NCBI RefSeq assembly: GCF_001411555.2
Contig: NC_049912.1
Span: 15,137,145-15,201,144 of the forward strand
Direction of reading: 5' to 3'
DNA length: 64,000 bases
Source of the DNA: Juglans regia
Taxonomy: Eukaryota; Streptophyta; Magnoliopsida; Fagales; Juglandaceae
Position numbers and translations under genes: made by a program. Shown here piece by piece: positions 21,985 to 32,320 of this stretch. The stretch's first letter is position 1. Each line of letters opens with the position of its first letter. Below the pieces are notes generated by a model, which saw nothing but the letters and a program-made list of their open reading frames with translations, was not told the DNA's origin and did no database searches.

Positions 21985-22839
21985 ATTTAACGTACTCACA
22001 GCTGATGTCAGTTTTCAAGGGGACGTGATGTGATGCGGTACAGGCATGGCCACATAGCTCAAGGGGACCTGTATAGCATCTACATGTGATGTTTAATTAA
22101 CCAATTTATTGATTGAATAAGATTTCAAGTTCATGTTCAGTTTCATGTTTGGTTTACATTTAGTTTCAATTCACATCAGTTTTCAGTCCACGTCAGTCTA
22201 TGTCAGTTTTCAGTTATGTCAGCACATGTCATGCCATTTGCCAAGTCATGTCACTCTCATTCATATTGATATCAACATTCATGTCATTTTGTTTTCACGC
22301 ATACATCTGTAATTGCTGGTTAAGTTGGTTGTTAACTTGCTAAGATTTGTAATCAAATCTCACTTCCTAGTCTCAACTACCATTCCCCTCAAAATGATAG
22401 ACCATGTGTCAAAATATCTAGAGCCAGCGTCCGTAGGTCTAGACGAGGCTGACTAAGCCGCAAACGAATGACTCAGAACTGATAACCACAGTTATATGTT
22501 TCTTTACGAGGCTACATGGACAGCTTAGTGATCTATTAGATTAGTTTATTTTCAAACTGTAATTATGAAGCCCCATCTCCAATACTTATGATGTTACAAA
22601 TCTTTTGGACAAATATTGTATCTTTTGGATATTTGCTATCATATGAATGATGAAGTATGCTTATGATTATTTTGGGATATATCATATCTGGTACATAGTA
22701 TTGCTAAAAAAATAAAGAATTATTTGCTACATATATTGCATACTATTAAATGTATGTTAGGTGCATTGCATCTTTAAGTGTCATGAACGGGGGTACGTAG
22801 CCTTGTGTTGCATGTCTCGACGCTTCAAGTTTCGCCAAA

Positions 22840-23255
22840 TCTCAAGTAGAGCCTGTTGGCATCACAAAGAGAGACTGAGGATCGGACATAAGGTAGGTCG
22901 TAAGGACGTGCGAACGATGCCCTGCCAATCAATCTCTGCCATCCAGTAGTGGGACAATCGAGACTAACGGACTCCTATTTGAGCACGTTTGGAGTCAAAA
23001 GGACACCTGACGATCCCATTCTATAAAAGGCTTAAGGTAAAAGCCAAAATCTCACTTTTAAGATTGTAAACACTTGAGAGACCTTGGAATCGAATCCTTC
23101 AAAGAAAGTAAGTGACTTCAAAGAAGACAAAGAAAGGAGTAGCACAGCACCGCTGTAATTTTAATACAATGAGGTAGGTTAACTTCTAAGACAATGTCAA
23201 GGAATGGGGGGTAAAGGTTGGGTGACGATGTTATGAAATTTTGGCATATGCATAC
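22840..23255 (+). repeat. repeat family X, left part, with a TATA box
   Basis: Matches 54215-54520 (+), 54528-54780 (-) and 56300-56640 (-). It contains a TATA box in CCATTCTATAAAAGG (23022-23028), then TTAAGGTAAAAGCC. This looks like an LTR promoter with its leader. It continues after the inserted solo LTR at 27208. The second copy is at 38272-38687. Confidence 0.7.
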
Positions 23256-26200
23256 TGTAACGCTCATCCTTGTGGTGAGACTTTTTTATAAAATTATTTT
23301 AGAAAAGACGATGGGAATTACCGTGTGATTTAAAACTCTTTACTTCCATACCCAAGGTGCAAGACTCTATGCTATAAAATAAAATGTGCTTTGAGAATAA
23401 AAGAGGTTTACATCGGAAAACATTAATCTTACAGTAAAATAAAAGGCCTCTCATGCAATTAAAACTCTCATGCCTAGACTTTCGTGCTCTTCCCCATGGG
23501 CAGTGTCCGTCCTGACGTGTACTGCTCATTCAGTCCCTGTGGGGAAAGGGGCGTACATAAAAACTAAAATGAGTTAATGACTCGTAAGCATTACTTCATA
23601 CCGTTAAAATATAATAACATAGGTTTTTTATCATGCATTCATCATTCCATACATACATACTATACGTACATGCATGCTTGCGTTCATTTGAAAAGATCAC
23701 TGGACAGGGTTTTCCTTTAAAAATGGGCTTGCTCTTCATAAAACGTTTCTCTCGTCAGTGCCTTCATTTCTTCAAGAGTTCGATGCATTCATGCATTCAT
23801 ACATTCATACATTCTTCTTATCACTTTCATTGGTCGATACACACTGTTACACCCCGTGTGTTGGGGTTAGCGGTCTTCCTTTGGACCCGGACTCCACCCG
23901 TGGCCACAGGTTGGGAATCCCTTTCATGCAGGGGCAGCACTGGGTGCACTACCAGTACTACTTACCAGGCATTGCAATCTGCCCAATCATTTATACCCTT
24001 TTTATTCATTCATATGGTTGTTACGTATTTTCATATATTAAACGTTCAGTCCTTTCATTCAGTACATTCTTTCAGTTCAATCCTTTCAGTTCATTCCTTC
24101 GGTTCATTTCAGCTCTATCTTTCATTTAACAGTTCCTTCATGGAAAACATCATTTAAAAGCATGGGCTTAAACATCGTCTTTCATGGCATCATTTAAAGC
24201 ATCATCTTTCATGGCATCCATAAAACGTCAGTTCATAGGAACATTTTAAAACACTTTCTTCGCGTTAGTTAAAGCATCAGTTTAAAGCTCGAGGCACAAG
24301 CCTCGACATTTCTTTTCTTAGAAAATACATACAACAGCTACAGTGTATAGTCATCCATTCAAATGCATACAATTAATATTTTGGTTACGTAAAAAGGGGC
24401 TACCAAGGAGGGCCGTACATACGTATACATTTGAACACTTATACTTAGCATGCTTTCATAAAACATCTTTCGTGTCGTTTCGTAAGGCGTCATAAAGGAA
24501 AAGCATTTCGTTTTCGTTTTCATTATCGTATATTTTAGAAAACTCTAGAAGAGCATGAACGTTATACTTACCTGGACTCCATGCTACTTTCATATCATGC
24601 AGTCCATTCATGTGTGTGTCAGATGACAACCTACATGCATACATATAACCTTAACGTCATTCTCTATCTAGTACATAAACAACTTAAACTAGAAATAGAG
24701 CTACACTTTAATTGGAACACTCTCCTTCTATCCCGTGCTCTTACGTGTCCCTTACCATGCTAAAAACCTTCGGGGTTCATTCACGGTCACTACCTCTTCC
24801 AAACTCGATGTTCTACTTCAAGTGCTCATTCACTAAGGTGAACCCATGATTCACCTTAGGATTAAGACACAAAGACCTTCGTCTTACTCTTCCTGTTGAC
24901 GACATTCTTACGCATGATTCTGACCGACGAAATCAAGCATCCCAATCCTAAACAATACATCTGTCACTACCTCCATGCATCTTAGCCCATACTAAATCCT
25001 CATTCCCATCCATACAAGCCACACGGCTCTAAGCCAACTCTGAGGCTTAAGCACCGTGTAACTATGTTTACCCATTACATATGGTGAATCTGTCCGGCAC
25101 GTGTCAAACCAGATTACACACGTACCTTACCCCCAACCATGAGTCAAGGTGACACCCGTCACCTCAGACTATAGGTTACACCATAACTACTTCAGGATAC
25201 TATTCCACAGTTCTCGACACTACTCACCACGCTCTATGCCCATCAACCACACAACCATCCTTATCTCTGCGACACGCCACACGATGTGTCCCTGCACCTC
25301 ATGGAGTACACTCCACTTGTACTCCTTCTCACATGCTACGCCACATCACCACTATGGCGTACACGCCATATGGTGTTTCACTCTATCACATGGAGTACCC
25401 CCTTCATACACGTTACACCACACAAAGTACACTCAGCATGTACTCTTCCCATTCCACATTATGCCAGGAGGGTATATTTTATGTATACTCTCCTTATCCC
25501 ACACTACGCCACGAGAGTACACACTCTCTTCCCAATCCACATGATGCCACGCTACCATTACAACACATATTCCACAACCATACTACATAGCACAGTCCAC
25601 AACACTTCATAGCACACTTCCCAACTACACCCAACACTTCACTACATAGAATGCCCAACACTTCATTACACAACACATCACAATACAACGAACTCCACAT
25701 TACTAACAACACAATCCACAACCTAATCAACTAATTAACATCTAACATAAATAACGAGGGATAGAGGGTTATACCATCGATGGGATAACCCGTGCGTTGC
25801 TCACTGATCGTCATGGTTGATGACGTTGGAAGGCTCATACGTGGTGGCTAACCCACATACAGTGGCGGTTGGGGCTTAGGGTTATGCTAGGGAAGGCCAA
25901 GGGAGGCCGAGGGTGCCCTCATGGTGGCAGTGAGGGGCGGAACACGACAGAGCCGTGGGTTTCCAAGGGAACCCGTGTGTCCCAAAGCATGGAAATGTAG
26001 GGGGAAGCTTGGTTGGTCTTGGCTGGCCATGGAGGGACTGAGAGAGGTGCTAGTGCAGCTACGGTGGCGAGGTGGAGGCAGCACGGTGGCCTATGGCGAT
26101 GGATCTAAGCTATGAAGTGGAGAGGAGCCGCGGGAGAGTGAGAAAGAGTGAGGGAGCTAGGTGGCTCGGCTAGACATGAGGGTGGCTAGGGGTGGTTGCC

Positions 26201-27207
26201 GGTGGGAGGGGAAGCTCTTAGTGGTAGTGCAATCGCTGTGGGAGGCGGAGCTCCGCCGTGGGTATGGAGAACCCATGCATTGGAGGAGCTCCGTGCGGCT
26301 GAGGAAGAGGCTACCGACTTCAGGTCAAAGGGAGGACGAAGAGGGAGGTCAAGGGAAGCCCATGGTGGTGCTCTGTGGTAGTGGGTGGAAAGGGCTACGC
26401 ACGATGAATCCGTGCATGAGAGGCTACGTGCGTGCATGGGAGAGAGTGGATGTGCGGTGGAGGCTGGCTTCAACAGTGGGAGGTTGCCGGCGTGAGGGAA
26501 GTTGCCGGTGAGAGGGAGAGAGGTGTACGTCGTACACAGGGGAAAGTGAGGAGAGAGAGAAGGGAGGGAAAAGTGAGGGAGAAAGGGAGAGGGATGGGCA
26601 TTTAATCCAGTCTCTTCGTCTTAGGATCTTCAAAACGATCTAACGGTGAGATATTAAAATACTGATTTGAAATGCATAAACATTAACTTATTTAAAAGCA
26701 CTAAGAGAAATTAAGGTAGAATATTATTTAAACTAAACTTTAGTTTATAAAATAATATTTCTTCATCATTACTAAAATGATGAAGTCTTATTTAATATCT
26801 TTAAAGTATAAAATCATTTAATTTAATTAGAGGTTTAAACATAATTTTAAATCTCATAATATTTTAAATAACTGGAATCATTTTAATAAATTATATTAAA
26901 ATTATTTCCGACAATTATAATATCTTTGGAGCTCTTCAAAAATATTATAATTGTCTTATTTAAAATCAAGCTTAGTTCAATAACTCTGAAAATACTCCAT
27001 ATAAATATTTTCAATGAATTTAAAACACTGGGCGTACTTTAGAAATCACATAGTATCTTTGAAAACACGCCATCGGGGTTTAGCACTCATAACGAGGCTC
27101 GCAGTCGCTAGAGAGTAGGGGTGAACTGTTGCATAACTTCCATCCTCGGAAGTTGCTTACGTCAGAAAGAATGAGCATACGTAAGAAGGAAGGATCAGGG
27201 TGTTACA
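23256..27207 (+). mobile_element. solo LTR 'C', 3952 bp, complete with TSD CATAC
   Basis: It begins TGTAACGCTCATCC and ends GGGTGTTACA, so its ends are TG...CA extended to TGTAAC/GTTACA. It is flanked by CATAC on both sides (23251-23255 and 27208-27212). No primer-binding site, gag or pol lies inside. It shares ordered blocks with LTRs A and D, and keeps about two hairpin units (from 25303) and both AT hairpins (26719-26761, 26911-26954). The pre-insertion sequence survives in another X copy at 56203-56207. It is interpreted as a solo LTR left by recombination between the two LTRs of a large gypsy-type element. Confidence 0.92.
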
Positions 27208-27345
27208 CATACTCTATAATCTCTCATTTTCTCGTCATGAAATAATAAATGTTTTGCATTATGTTTACAACTATTTTTACTTCATGTTTTCTGAGATTTG
27301 AATGCACTTGTTTTTTGTGCTATCTATGTGTGAGTAATTGTATCT
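27208..27345 (+). repeat. repeat family X, right part
   Basis: Continues X after the solo LTR. It matches 56045-56200 read on the minus strand (TCTCATTTTCTCGTCATGAA..., AGATTTGAATGCA, GAGTAATTGTATC). The junction to the chromovirus integrase lies near 27350-27380. Copy 2 is at 42615-42752. Confidence 0.7.
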
Positions 27346-27368
27346 TTGTGTGAGTAACTTAGTCTCTG

Positions 27369-28724
27369 ATGCACATTCGGCGAAGCATCCATAAAGGTAG
27401 GGGACCTATGCATTTTAGTTTGGTAAAGGATGAGAACTTATTGTATAGAGGACGGAAAGTAGTTCGAGCTAATTCAAAAATGTTAGAACAAATACTAGCA
27501 AAAGCTCATTCCTCGCCATACTCAATACATCTTGGAGATACGAAGATGTACCGAGATCTTAGGAAAGGATTATGGTGGGAAGGAATGAAGCAGGACATCA
27601 CCCACTTCATAGAGAGATGTGCTACATGTCGAAGGGTGAAAGTTGAGCATAAGAGACTGGTCAGGGATTTACAGCCCTTGCCTATTCCAGAGTGAAAGTG
27701 GGAAGACATCGCCTTGGACTTTGTGGTAGGGCTACCCCAAACTCCCAATGGTAAAGACACCATATGGGTAATCGTGGATAGGTTGAACAAGAGTGCCCAC
27801 TTTTTACACGTCACCTTTACGAACACACTAAGCAAGCTGACTCAGCTGTACATAAGAGAGATAGTTAGGTTACACGGAGTATGTAAGACAATAGTTTTAG
27901 ACCGAGACCCAAGATTTACATCCTATTTCTGGAAGATTTTACAAGCTGTGATGGGCACTAAGCTAAAATTCAGTAGTGCTTACCATCCCCAAACCAACAA
28001 ACAGTTGGAGAGGACTATTCAGACATTGGAGGACATGTGTATTGGATTTTAAGAGACCTTGGGAGAACCACATCCCACTCATTGAGTTTACATACAATAA
28101 TAGTTACTAGTCCTTTGATCAAGGAGATTGGGTGTATTTCAAGGTATCAACAATGAAGGGAGTTAAAAGATTTGGGCTAAAGGGGAAATTAAGCCCAAGG
28201 TATGTTGGACCGTACCAAGTAATGGAAAGATTAGGCCCAGTAGCATATAGAGTTTCATTACCAACGGAATACAAAGAGATTCACAATGTGTTCCACATTT
28301 TCTCATTGAGGAAAAGTTTCAAGAATCAGCAACCCCGAGTAATTAGTTTGGATATAGTTCCACTGAAATCGAATCTCACTTATATAGAAAGACCAATACG
28401 AATCGCAGACTGGAAGGAGCAGAGATTAAGGGCAGGTTTGGGGGGTGAGATGAGAATTTTGTGTTTTATTTTGAAGTTTAAAATATTATGTTTTAATATT
28501 ATTATTGTTTTGGGATTTGAAAAATGTGTATTGGGATTTGAAAAAGTTGAATTGTTTATTATATTTTGTATGGAGATTTGAAAAATGTGTAATGATGAAA
28601 TGAGATGAGATGAGAATTTTGTGTTTTGTTTTGGTTACCAAACCTGCCCTAAGAGCTAAGGTCATACCCTTAGTAAAGTTACAATAGAGAGATGCAAGAA
28701 ACGAAGAGTTTACTTGGGAAAGTG
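27369..28724 (+). pseudogene. Ty3/gypsy chromovirus integrase fragment (broken, with internal deletion)
   Basis: Integrase inserts retrotransposon DNA into the chromosome. The order seen is the H2C2 zinc-binding part (27490-27640: HSSPYSIHLGDTKMY and CATCRRVK), the catalytic core with DFVVGLPQTPNG, VLDRDPRF and [15 protein letters not shown] (the D, D and E of the triad), then FDQGDWVYFKVSTMKG and GKLSPRYVGPYQVMERLG, typical of the chromovirus integrase C-terminus. A TGA at 27693 replaces a Trp codon. Near 28055-28115 a frame change and a deletion remove roughly the end of the core. A MITE splits the rest at 28430. Gag, protease and reverse transcriptase are absent because the fragment begins abruptly after X. 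Confidence 0.9.
28430..28649. mobile_element. 220-bp MITE inside the integrase frame (PIF/Harbinger-like)
   Basis: The perfect 12-bp terminal inverted repeats GGGCAGGTTTGG / CCAAACCTGCCC are flanked by TAA on both sides (28427-28429 and 28650-28652). A 3-bp TTA/TAA duplication is typical of PIF/Harbinger Tourist-type MITEs. The body repeats GAGATGAGAATTTTGTGTTTT near both ends and is AT-rich. If the MITE and one TAA are ignored, the integrase frame runs on in phase (next residues AKVIPLVK), so the insertion hit a coding sequence. Confidence 0.93.
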
Positions 28725-29431
28725 AGCGGTCACGTGGGAACAGTTCCAATATTTATTCGAGCCGTAATGAGTGCGTTGTAATGCTCGAGGCTAGGGTAAG
28801 TTAGTCAAATCGAATGCAAGAATAAAGCTATAAGTAAGCCTTCAGTTTACCCCCTTCGAACCATAACACTTAGAGCCCTTGGAAGCATAACCGTGGTGCA
28901 AGAGAAAATAACCGCATGAAGGGCGGCCATACCTCTTGAGATAATGCAACGATTCATGGAGGAACAATGCGAGGCGACGAGATTGGAAGTCAAATACTGA
29001 CAAGCAGAGGAGGAATGCCATCGAGATGAAGAGAGTTCTCATAGGGCAAAAGCCCTAATAACGGATATGCTGGACCATGATGGTACAACTAGGGCACCTT
29101 CAGGTGAGAAACAAGCGATGTCAGAGAGTGATGAGCAAAAGAAATGACAAGGGTGAGGATTCACCAACATCCTATAATTCCAAACCTAGTGGAGGAATGA
29201 GAATACGAGAGAGCACAACCGGCAAGCAACCCAGACAGAGGAGGCATGAGGAGTCATCTCAAGTCTCAATCTCAGATGGTGAAGGTTAGTATATGGATCC
29301 AGAAGAGGGCAAGCCCCCTTTTTAGTCAAAGGCAACCGGAGGCATCAACTTATCCCCCGTCTAGATCTTCTCCCTTGGAAGGCTAGATCAAGGGAGAACC
29401 GTCACCAAATTTCAAGGATGAAATTCCTTGT
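28725..29431 (+). other. 3' part of the chromovirus after integrase, no intact frame
   Basis: After the integrase end, short scattered frames follow without a recognisable chromodomain. The open frame at 29077-29289 is polar and unremarkable. The stretch leads to a conserved chromovirus 3' signature (AAATTTCAAGGATGAAATTC at 29407). Confidence 0.5.
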
Positions 29432-29740
29432 AAGGAAGGGAGGATGTGAGGACCACACCAGCGGATGGGGACAGACCACCAATCAAGTGTGAGGGGAAGG
29501 AAAAGACAAGAAGTTGCTCCATTGGTTGGGTGAAAAATAGTAGCGGATGCTGCAGAGTGCAACTAGTCCCACAGATGGGCGAGCGACATTATAACATATG
29601 GATCCTCAAATTAGAGCATAAAATAGTTTTAATATATTTATTTAATTGTAAAATTATCATAATTACATTAATTCGGATTATTATTATTTTTAGCTATAAA
29701 CGTAGTTAAATTATCAATTTAGATTCTTCCTCATCTTTAA
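29432..29740 (+). mobile_element. polypurine tract and start of the chromovirus 3' LTR
   Basis: The polypurine tract AAGGAAGGGAGGA (29432-29444) is followed by TGTGAGGACCACACC, the expected TG start of a 3' LTR at 29445. The preceding TTTCAAGGATGAAATTCCTTG is the usual chromovirus lead-in. The LTR's right end is not clear. It may run on to the TATATATA-bearing sequence near 30500, interrupted by MITEs. The end given here is only the part I can support. Confidence 0.7.
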
Positions 29741-30085
29741 ATCATCATTGATTGAGATCTCCTACATCTCAGTCACTTTGAATTTGAATTCTATTTTAAA
29801 TGAACTACCAACTTCCATAGGGAACTATTCCCTTTCTTAAAATCTTAGTCATTCATTGAATAAATTTGGCATGTTTATCTCATATCAAGTAGATTCAGCC
29901 AACTTATTACACCTACAATTCTCTTCATGCACAACATCCTTACAGTTTCAAACTCTCACCAAAAAAAAAAAAACCAACATTGTCTGTCATGTTTCCTCGT
30001 TTCTTGTGATCATGATTGGCTCATCAGTCATCACCCTACACAAGTCAATGATTGACTTTGAGTTTAACACCCTTAAAAATTTCCA

Positions 30086-30278
30086 GGCCTAGTTTGGGTA
30101 CTCAAGTATGCTCAGGTATTCTGAGAATACCTCACTACTATTCATTATTTTATTATTATTTTTACCTATTTTTCACTGTTATTCATTATTATTCAATATT
30201 CTATCATTACTTCTTCAATACTTTTTCACTACTATTCACAGAATACCTAAGAATACATCTCACTACCCAAATGCAACC
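30086..30278. mobile_element. MITE-like element 1
   Basis: The left end is GGCCTAGTTTGGGTA; the right end, reversed, is GGTTGCATTTGGGTA. The inside is symmetric, with AGGTATTCTGAGAATACCTCACTA and CACAGAATACCTAAGAATACA near the two ends. No coding. Copy 2 is at 45493-45685. Confidence 0.7.
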
Positions 30279-30282
30279 TTAG

Positions 30283-30492
30283 GGCTCGTTTGGATAGTGA
30301 GATGAGATGAGATGGTTTTAGATGAGTTGAATAAAATATTGTTAGAATATTATTTTTTAATATTATTATTGTTTTGGGATTTGAAAAAGTTAAATTGTTT
30401 ATTATATTTTGTATGAAAATTTGGTAAAATTGTAATAATGAGATGAGTTAAGATGAGATGGGTTGAGAGTATTTCTATATTCAAATGGGGCC
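30283..30492. mobile_element. MITE-like element 2 (GAGATGAGAT family)
   Basis: The left end is GGCTCGTTTGGATAGTGAG; the right end, reversed, is GGCCCCATTTGAATA. It contains GAGATGAGATGAGATGG and the core TTTGGGATTTGAAAAAGTT shared with the MITE at 28430-28649. It is inserted back to back with the previous element. Copy 2 is at 45690-45899. Confidence 0.72.
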
Positions 30493-30863
30493 AACTGTAT
30501 ATATATCTCCTTTCTCCCTACAATCGCAAAGCATAACAACCCAGCATGAAACTAAACAACACGAGACATCCATTAATTTTCCAACCAACCCACTCACGGC
30601 AAACTGAGGTACTTACCTCGCCGAAGTCAGTCGTTGGAAAACGCCGGAAGACGCCCAGAAATAGATGACCTGTCACCTCTGTCAGATCCACATTTTCTCG
30701 GTATGCCTCCGTCGCACAACTCTTCTTTCAAACTTTTGGTTTTTTGCTCCTCTACATATTGAAAGCTTACTTTGGCTTTCAAATTCATTCTTTGTGCCTG
30801 TCTTTCAATCCAGCACTCTCTCGATTTCTCTCTCTCCCCCCTATTTTTTCTCTCACATAAGGG

Positions 30864-31230
30864 TGGCAATATGTGACATGATCTGTGAACCCAATACGAA
30901 CACGACACGAAATTAGCAGGTTTGGGTTTGATGTTAACGGGTTCAGGTCAAAACAAGTTGATCCGTTAAGACACGATTTATAAACAGATCAACTCACTTA
31001 ACATGAAATCAACCCATTTTGACCTGTTTAAAATTTATTTTAAAATTTAAATTTTATTATTGTTAAGTTGTAATATTAGTATTTTTCAATATGCCTATGT
31101 TTTTATTGTTTTTATTGTTGGGATTGTAATTTTAAACCTATGTTCATATTTGTTATTGTATGGTTTGTAATATTGGTTTTATTATATGTTAAAATTTGAA
31201 AAATATTTATATATATTTTTTAAGATATTG
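30864..31230. mobile_element. probable nonautonomous hAT-like element
   Basis: It starts GGGTGGCAATATGTGACATG and continues with CCAATACGAACACGACACG and an AT-rich body. This kind of end is common in plant nonautonomous hAT-type repeats as I remember them. The right boundary and the target-site duplication are not resolved. Copy 2 is at 46271-46637. Confidence 0.45.
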
Positions 31231-32160
31231 TGGTTGTTAACATCATGTTTCGCACATCTTTGAGCTAGACTCCGACAACTCAGATCTTCTGAAATGGGCT
31301 TGCAAAAGACAAGGGAGAAGGCAACTTCGAGGGGCAAACACAGGCCTAGGAGTCTTCATTTCCAAACTTAGTAAGTGTTATTGGAAGTTTGTAAATAAGT
31401 AAAGGATTCTAGGGATCATAGAGCTTTCTCGTACCTGGAACTTGCAATTTATACCTTAGGTTGAGGGAGGTGCAGATCCTTTTTCTCCACCGAGTTCGTG
31501 TCCCTTCCATTGTCAGAGTCTTTTAATGCGGCATAGCTTCTCAAATGGCACCATAAAGATGGCGTGTAGCTCGGTAGTGGCAACATTAATGCAGCGTGGT
31601 TTCCTGACTTTGTGTCTATTCTTTATGAGATGTAGATGATCAGATGTCGATGGATCAAGGGTTTTCTGCATTTCCCACTGTGCTCTGTGTAGGTCTCTGG
31701 GTTCTGAACGCGGCCGCAGGCTGTCATGCTGACCAGTCTTGTCGACAACTTGACTCCTTTTCCTTGTAGATATTTTACCCCTTACACGGACTTCCGAATA
31801 TTGGATCGAGGCCCAGTGGGCTTTGTGAAGTGGGGAAAATCCCTTTATTGACAGGTCCAAGGGGAATTCATTCTTCATTCCTTAATCCTTTGCCATGCAA
31901 GACCACTCGGCCTTCTTTGTTGTGAGACGAGCAACTATTTTCCTTACACCCACGTGGCAGTATGGCATCGATTACGTTTTTGCATTGAATGGTGTCCCTT
32001 CAGTCTTTGCGACGTGACTTCGTGTTACGTAGCCATTTATTCCACACATCGTATCGGCAGATACACTCTGTAGAAGTTACGATAATCGAGGGATTATGGT
32101 ACTTTGGGGGATACATGGAGTTATGTTAAGTTATGTTGCCTCGGGAGTTCAAACGTCAAC
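31231..32160. other. probable LTR of the minus-strand Tat element; no gene
   Basis: Moderately GC-rich, non-coding. It lies where the 3' LTR of the minus-strand Tat element should be (left of its extra gene), but no boundary with TG...CA and TSD could be fixed. Copy 2 is at 46638-47563. Confidence 0.35.
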
Positions 32161-32166
32161 CTCACC

Positions 32167-32173
32167 TATATAA
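32167..32173 (+). promoter_or_regulatory. TATA box upstream of the antisense extra gene
   Basis: TATATAA in the context CCTATATAAGGACCC, 148 bp before the ATG at 32321. It is followed by a pyrimidine-rich leader. Copy 2 is at 47570-47576. Confidence 0.65.
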
Positions 32174-32320
32174 GGACCCTTCCTCCCTCGTGGAAATTCA
32201 TTGTACTCACTCTACCTTTTGCTCTGTTCCTGCATTTCTTGTTCTCTACTAGAGTTCTTTGCCCCTTTGTTTTCCTTCAGTTTTTCTTCCGAAAGTTCTT
32301 TATTTTTCTTTCAATTTCTT

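Noticed and set aside
26161..26511. 116-residue frame repeated at 41568-41918
   Set aside because: The repetition only reflects the two copies of the same segment. It lies in the purine-rich part of the LTR, with no motif.
27506..27835. Minus-strand 109-residue frame
   Set aside because: It lies opposite the chromovirus integrase, which has H2C2 and the D, D, E residues on the plus strand.
22840..29445. X as the 5' LTR of the chromovirus
   Set aside because: The chromovirus 3' LTR beginning at 29445 shows no resemblance to X.
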